IMG/VR virus record: IMGVR_UViG_3300042549_009848
Location: 1 to 24,646 of that record
Source: a virus
Strand: one strand, 5' to 3'
DNA: 24,646 nt
This document shows, piece after piece, positions 22,738 to 24,646 of the stretch (the first letter of the stretch is position 1; every line of letters begins with the position of its first letter). Position numbers and translations under genes: made by a program. The notes beneath the pieces were generated by a model. It had not been told where the DNA came from. It saw only the letters and a list, made by a program, of their open reading frames with translations, and made no database searches.

Positions 22738-23697
22738 ATGTCTTCACCTTCATCCAGACAAAACCTTATAGATTATTGCCTTAGATCGCTAGGCCACCCG
22801 GTTCTTGAAATTAACGTTGACGACGATCAATTAGAAGACCGTGTTGATGAGGCTATACAGTTTTACAGAGACTTTCATTACGATGCTGTTGAATCTGTTT
22901 ACCTTAAAGAACAAATTACGGCATCTACATTACAAATTGTTGGCATGAATGCTGGTAGTTTTTCTATTGGTGAAAAGATTACCGGGGCCTCTTCTGGTGC
23001 TACCACTTTTGTTCATGCCGCTTTTGCTGCCAACAAAGTATATACTAAAAATACTGCCGGGACATTTACTGCCGGGGAAACAATAACGGGTGCAAGTTCA
23101 GGTACATCCGCAGTCGTTACCTCCATGACCCTTGGTAACTTTGATAACAAATACATTACCCTTAATGATTCAGTTTTAAGTGTTGTAAGAACGCTACCGT
23201 TATCAAGCAGATCTAACAGTATCAGCTTCTTTGATGCCAAGTACCAGTTATTACTCAACAACATTCAATCTTTAACTAATACTGATATTCAGTATTTTAC
23301 AATGTTAAAGATGCATATTAATATGATTAACGATCTAATGACCGGCCAAAAGCCTGTCAGGTTTAATCGTCATATGAATAAATTACATATTGACTTAACC
23401 TGGGGCGATGGGGGTGATCTTGCTATTGGTGATTACATTATCATTGAAGCATTCAGTACCTTAGATCCTGATACGTTTACCGATGTTTACAATGACGGAT
23501 ATCTAAAGAGATACACTACTGCTTTGATAAAGCGCCAATGGGGTGTTAATCTTAAGAAGTTTGAAGGCGTTCAATTACCTGGCGGGGTAACGTTAAATGG
23601 TCAAAAGATCTTTGATGAAGCGATGGAAGAGATAAAAGAGTTAAAGGATGAAGTTAGATCTACATACGAACTCCCTGTAGACTTCTTTGCAGGTTGA
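22738..23697 (+). CDS. 13: Neck protein gp13, with repeat insertion
   Basis: 319 residues (T4 gp13 is 309). Residues 1-60 match the marine T4-like gp13 start: SSRQNLIDYCLRSLGHPVLE, INVDDDQLEDRVDEAIQFYR, DFHYDAVESVYLKEQIT. Residues 135-319 match the rest: KYQLLLNNIQ, LNxDLTWGDG-like strand, DPDTFTDVYNDGYLKRYTTA, LIKRQWGVNLKKFEGVQLPG and the Glu-rich end before STYELPVDFF. Between about 66 and 130 is an insertion with two copies of GExITGASSG (79-87 and 114-122). In T4, gp13 and gp14 form the neck that closes the filled head and joins it to the tail. It is preceded by a late promoter. Confidence 0.9.
   Translation: MSSPSSRQNLIDYCLRSLGHPVLEINVDDDQLEDRVDEAIQFYRDFHYDAVESVYLKEQITASTLQIVGMNAGSFSIGEKITGASSGATTFVHAAFAANKVYTKNTAGTFTAGETITGASSGTSAVVTSMTLGNFDNKYITLNDSVLSVVRTLPLSSRSNSISFFDAKYQLLLNNIQSLTNTDIQYFTMLKMHINMINDLMTGQKPVRFNRHMNKLHIDLTWGDGGDLAIGDYIIIEAFSTLDPDTFTDVYNDGYLKRYTTALIKRQWGVNLKKFEGVQLPGGVTLNGQKIFDEAMEEIKELKDEVRSTYELPVDFFAG
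22963..23103 (+). repeat. Twin GExITGASSG repeats inside gp13
   Basis: Two units encode SIGEKITGASSG (22963-22998) and TAGETITGASSG (23068-23103), 105 bases apart. The unit is a short beta-type motif found in various phage virion proteins. Confidence 0.75.
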
Positions 23698-23699
23698 GA

Positions 23700-23780
23700 A
23701 TGTATTTAGCTTATCTCATCAGCCCACCAATGGATTATACCATCAAGGCAACAACTAATCCACGTGGATATACCGAATAA
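23700..23780 (+). CDS. Possible 26-residue micro-ORF between gp13 and gp14
   Basis: An ATG three bases after the gp13 stop opens a 26-residue frame (MYLAYLISPPMDYTIKATTN, then PRGYTE). Its stop overlaps the gp14 ATG (TAATG at 23778-23782). The gp14 start itself lacks a good Shine-Dalgarno, so translation through this frame could couple gp13 to gp14. The peptide matches no family I know. It could be a chance frame that simply fills an 82-base gap. Confidence 0.35.
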   Translation: MYLAYLISPPMDYTIKATTNPRGYTE

Positions 23781-24523
23781 TGGCAACGAATTTCTATTTT
23801 CAGTCTGGTATACCTGGTGGTATATCTTCTGAGCAATTGCTAATTGAAGATATTATAATAGAGTGCCTGAAGATATATGGATTTGATACTTATTATATAC
23901 CTAGAGTTGCAGTTAATGAGGATGATATTTTGGGAGAGGATGTACTTAATAAGTACTCATCAGCATATCCTTTAGAGATGTACATGCAGAACGTTACCGG
24001 GTTTGAAGGTGACGGGGATCTGTTGACTAAATTTGGGGTTGAGTTTAGAGATACAGCAACCTTTATTGTATCCAGAAGAAGATGGGATGAGGTAATTGCA
24101 AGATCTGGAGATGCAGTTCTTACTACCAGACCGGCTGAAGGGGATATTGTTTACTTCCCATTAACTAAAGCATTCTTTGAAATTAAACGTGTAGAATCTA
24201 CAGACCCTTTCTTCCAAGTTGGTAAGTTATATGTCTACAAACTTCAATGTGAGTTAATGCAGTACTCTTCTGAGGTCTTTGATACTGGGGTATCTGAGAT
24301 CGATGATATTACTTCTGAAAAGTCTGCTGACGTCAATGCATTTAACTTATTACTTCAGAATGGTGATAGAGCGTTACTTGAAGAATATAGCCCGGCAGGT
24401 ATCATTCTTCAATCTTATAACTTAAGTACTATCTTCCCTAATGTAGATAATGAGGACTTTAGAGGTGAGATATCCGTACTGGACTTCTCCGAGAGAAACC
24501 CATTCGGAGAAATAAATGTTTGA
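23780..24523 (+). CDS. 14: Neck protein gp14
   Basis: 247 residues (T4 gp14 is 256). The start MATNFYFQSGIPGGISSEQL, the block LIEDIIIECLKIYGFDTYYI, EDDILGEDVLNKYSSAYPLE, MYMQNVTGFEGDGDLLTKFG and FIVSRRRWDEV match marine T4-like gp14. In T4, gp14 works with gp13 in the neck that completes the head after DNA packaging and prepares it for the tail. The gene lies after gp13, and its end overlaps the next start by eight bases. The order 13-14-15 is the same as in T4. Confidence 0.9.
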   Translation: MATNFYFQSGIPGGISSEQLLIEDIIIECLKIYGFDTYYIPRVAVNEDDILGEDVLNKYSSAYPLEMYMQNVTGFEGDGDLLTKFGVEFRDTATFIVSRRRWDEVIARSGDAVLTTRPAEGDIVYFPLTKAFFEIKRVESTDPFFQVGKLYVYKLQCELMQYSSEVFDTGVSEIDDITSEKSADVNAFNLLLQNGDRALLEEYSPAGIILQSYNLSTIFPNVDNEDFRGEISVLDFSERNPFGEINV

Positions 24524-24646
24524 TAAATTCTATCACGGAACAATACGAAAGTCAATTGTAGCTTTTGGTAATATGTTCAATAACATTCATGTTGATAGAT
24601 TAGATTCTAGTGGTAATATTACTCAGACCCTTAGGGTTCCCTTGGC
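24516..24646 (+). CDS. 15: Tail completion / sheath stabiliser gp15, N-terminal part
   Basis: The ATG at 24516 overlaps the gp14 end and stays open to the window edge (43 complete codons). The visible start, MFDKFYHGTIRKSIVAFGNM, followed by FNNIHVDRLDSSGN and LRVPL, lines up with T4 gp15, which opens MFGYFYNSSFRR and continues GDLFSNIQIKR ... RVP. T4 gp15 caps the tail tube and sheath and joins the tail to the neck. Only the first part is present. Position after gp14 agrees with T4 order. Confidence 0.85.
   Translation, partial: MFDKFYHGTIRKSIVAFGNMFNNIHVDRLDSSGNITQTLRVPL

Noticed and set aside
1-24646. tRNA genes, integrase, insertion sequences or attachment sites
   Set aside because: None recognised by eye: intergenic gaps are short and show no cloverleaf-like sequence, and no protein looks like a recombinase or transposase.

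Overview
The window looks like part of the late structural region of a T4-like marine myovirus, of the cyanophage/pelagiphage kind. The right end carries the neck and tail-completion genes gp13, gp14 and gp15 in T4 order. The left end is the tail of a large virion protein whose C-terminus looks like baseplate or structural proteins of marine T4-like phages. All genes are on the + strand, the DNA is AT-rich, genes are tightly packed (many ATGA or TAATG stop/start overlaps), and several units begin with the T4 late promoter box TATAAATA. I cannot name the host; an AT-rich marine bacterium such as Prochlorococcus or SAR11 is an inference.

Layout. (1) 1-2612: end of a virion protein, a small coiled-coil protein, a very short fibre with a peptidase-S74 chaperone, and a fibre with tandem beta domains. 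(2) 2612-9946: three paralogous proteins, each a predicted seven-bladed RCC1 propeller with a short shared N-terminal anchor. A possible fibre-assembly gene lies between the first two. A four-gene cassette lies between the second and third: prolyl-hydroxylase-like 2OG-Fe(II) oxygenase, TPR-glycosyltransferase, lysyl-hydroxylase-like oxygenase and GT2. (3) 9968-15549: a sulfotransferase, an unknown protein and a coupled chain of enzymes (GT25, DxD transferase-like, GT9-like, CxxCxxCC cluster protein, GT2, GT32-like), closed by a strong terminator. (4) 15598-21791: a second set of virion and fibre genes under two TATAAATA boxes, including a PA14/GLEYA-like lectin candidate and a long S74-terminated fibre. 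(5) 21800-22703: one gene (APS-kinase-like domain fused to a nucleotidyltransferase) isolated between two terminators. (6) 22705-24646: gp13 (with an unusual repeat insertion), a possible 26-residue micro-ORF, gp14 and the start of gp15.

Working model (inference): the RCC1 propellers and fibres are host-contact adhesins. The embedded enzymes would decorate virion proteins, or surface glycans, by hydroxylation, glycosylation and possibly sulfation. The pairing of a PLOD-like hydroxylase with a GT25 enzyme recalls collagen hydroxylysine glycosylation and is the most interesting possibility here. Perfect 41-62 bp repeats within and between the RCC1 genes suggest recent blade exchange. No tRNA, CRISPR array, integrase or reverse transcriptase was seen, and no gene-free stretch exceeds 300 bases.
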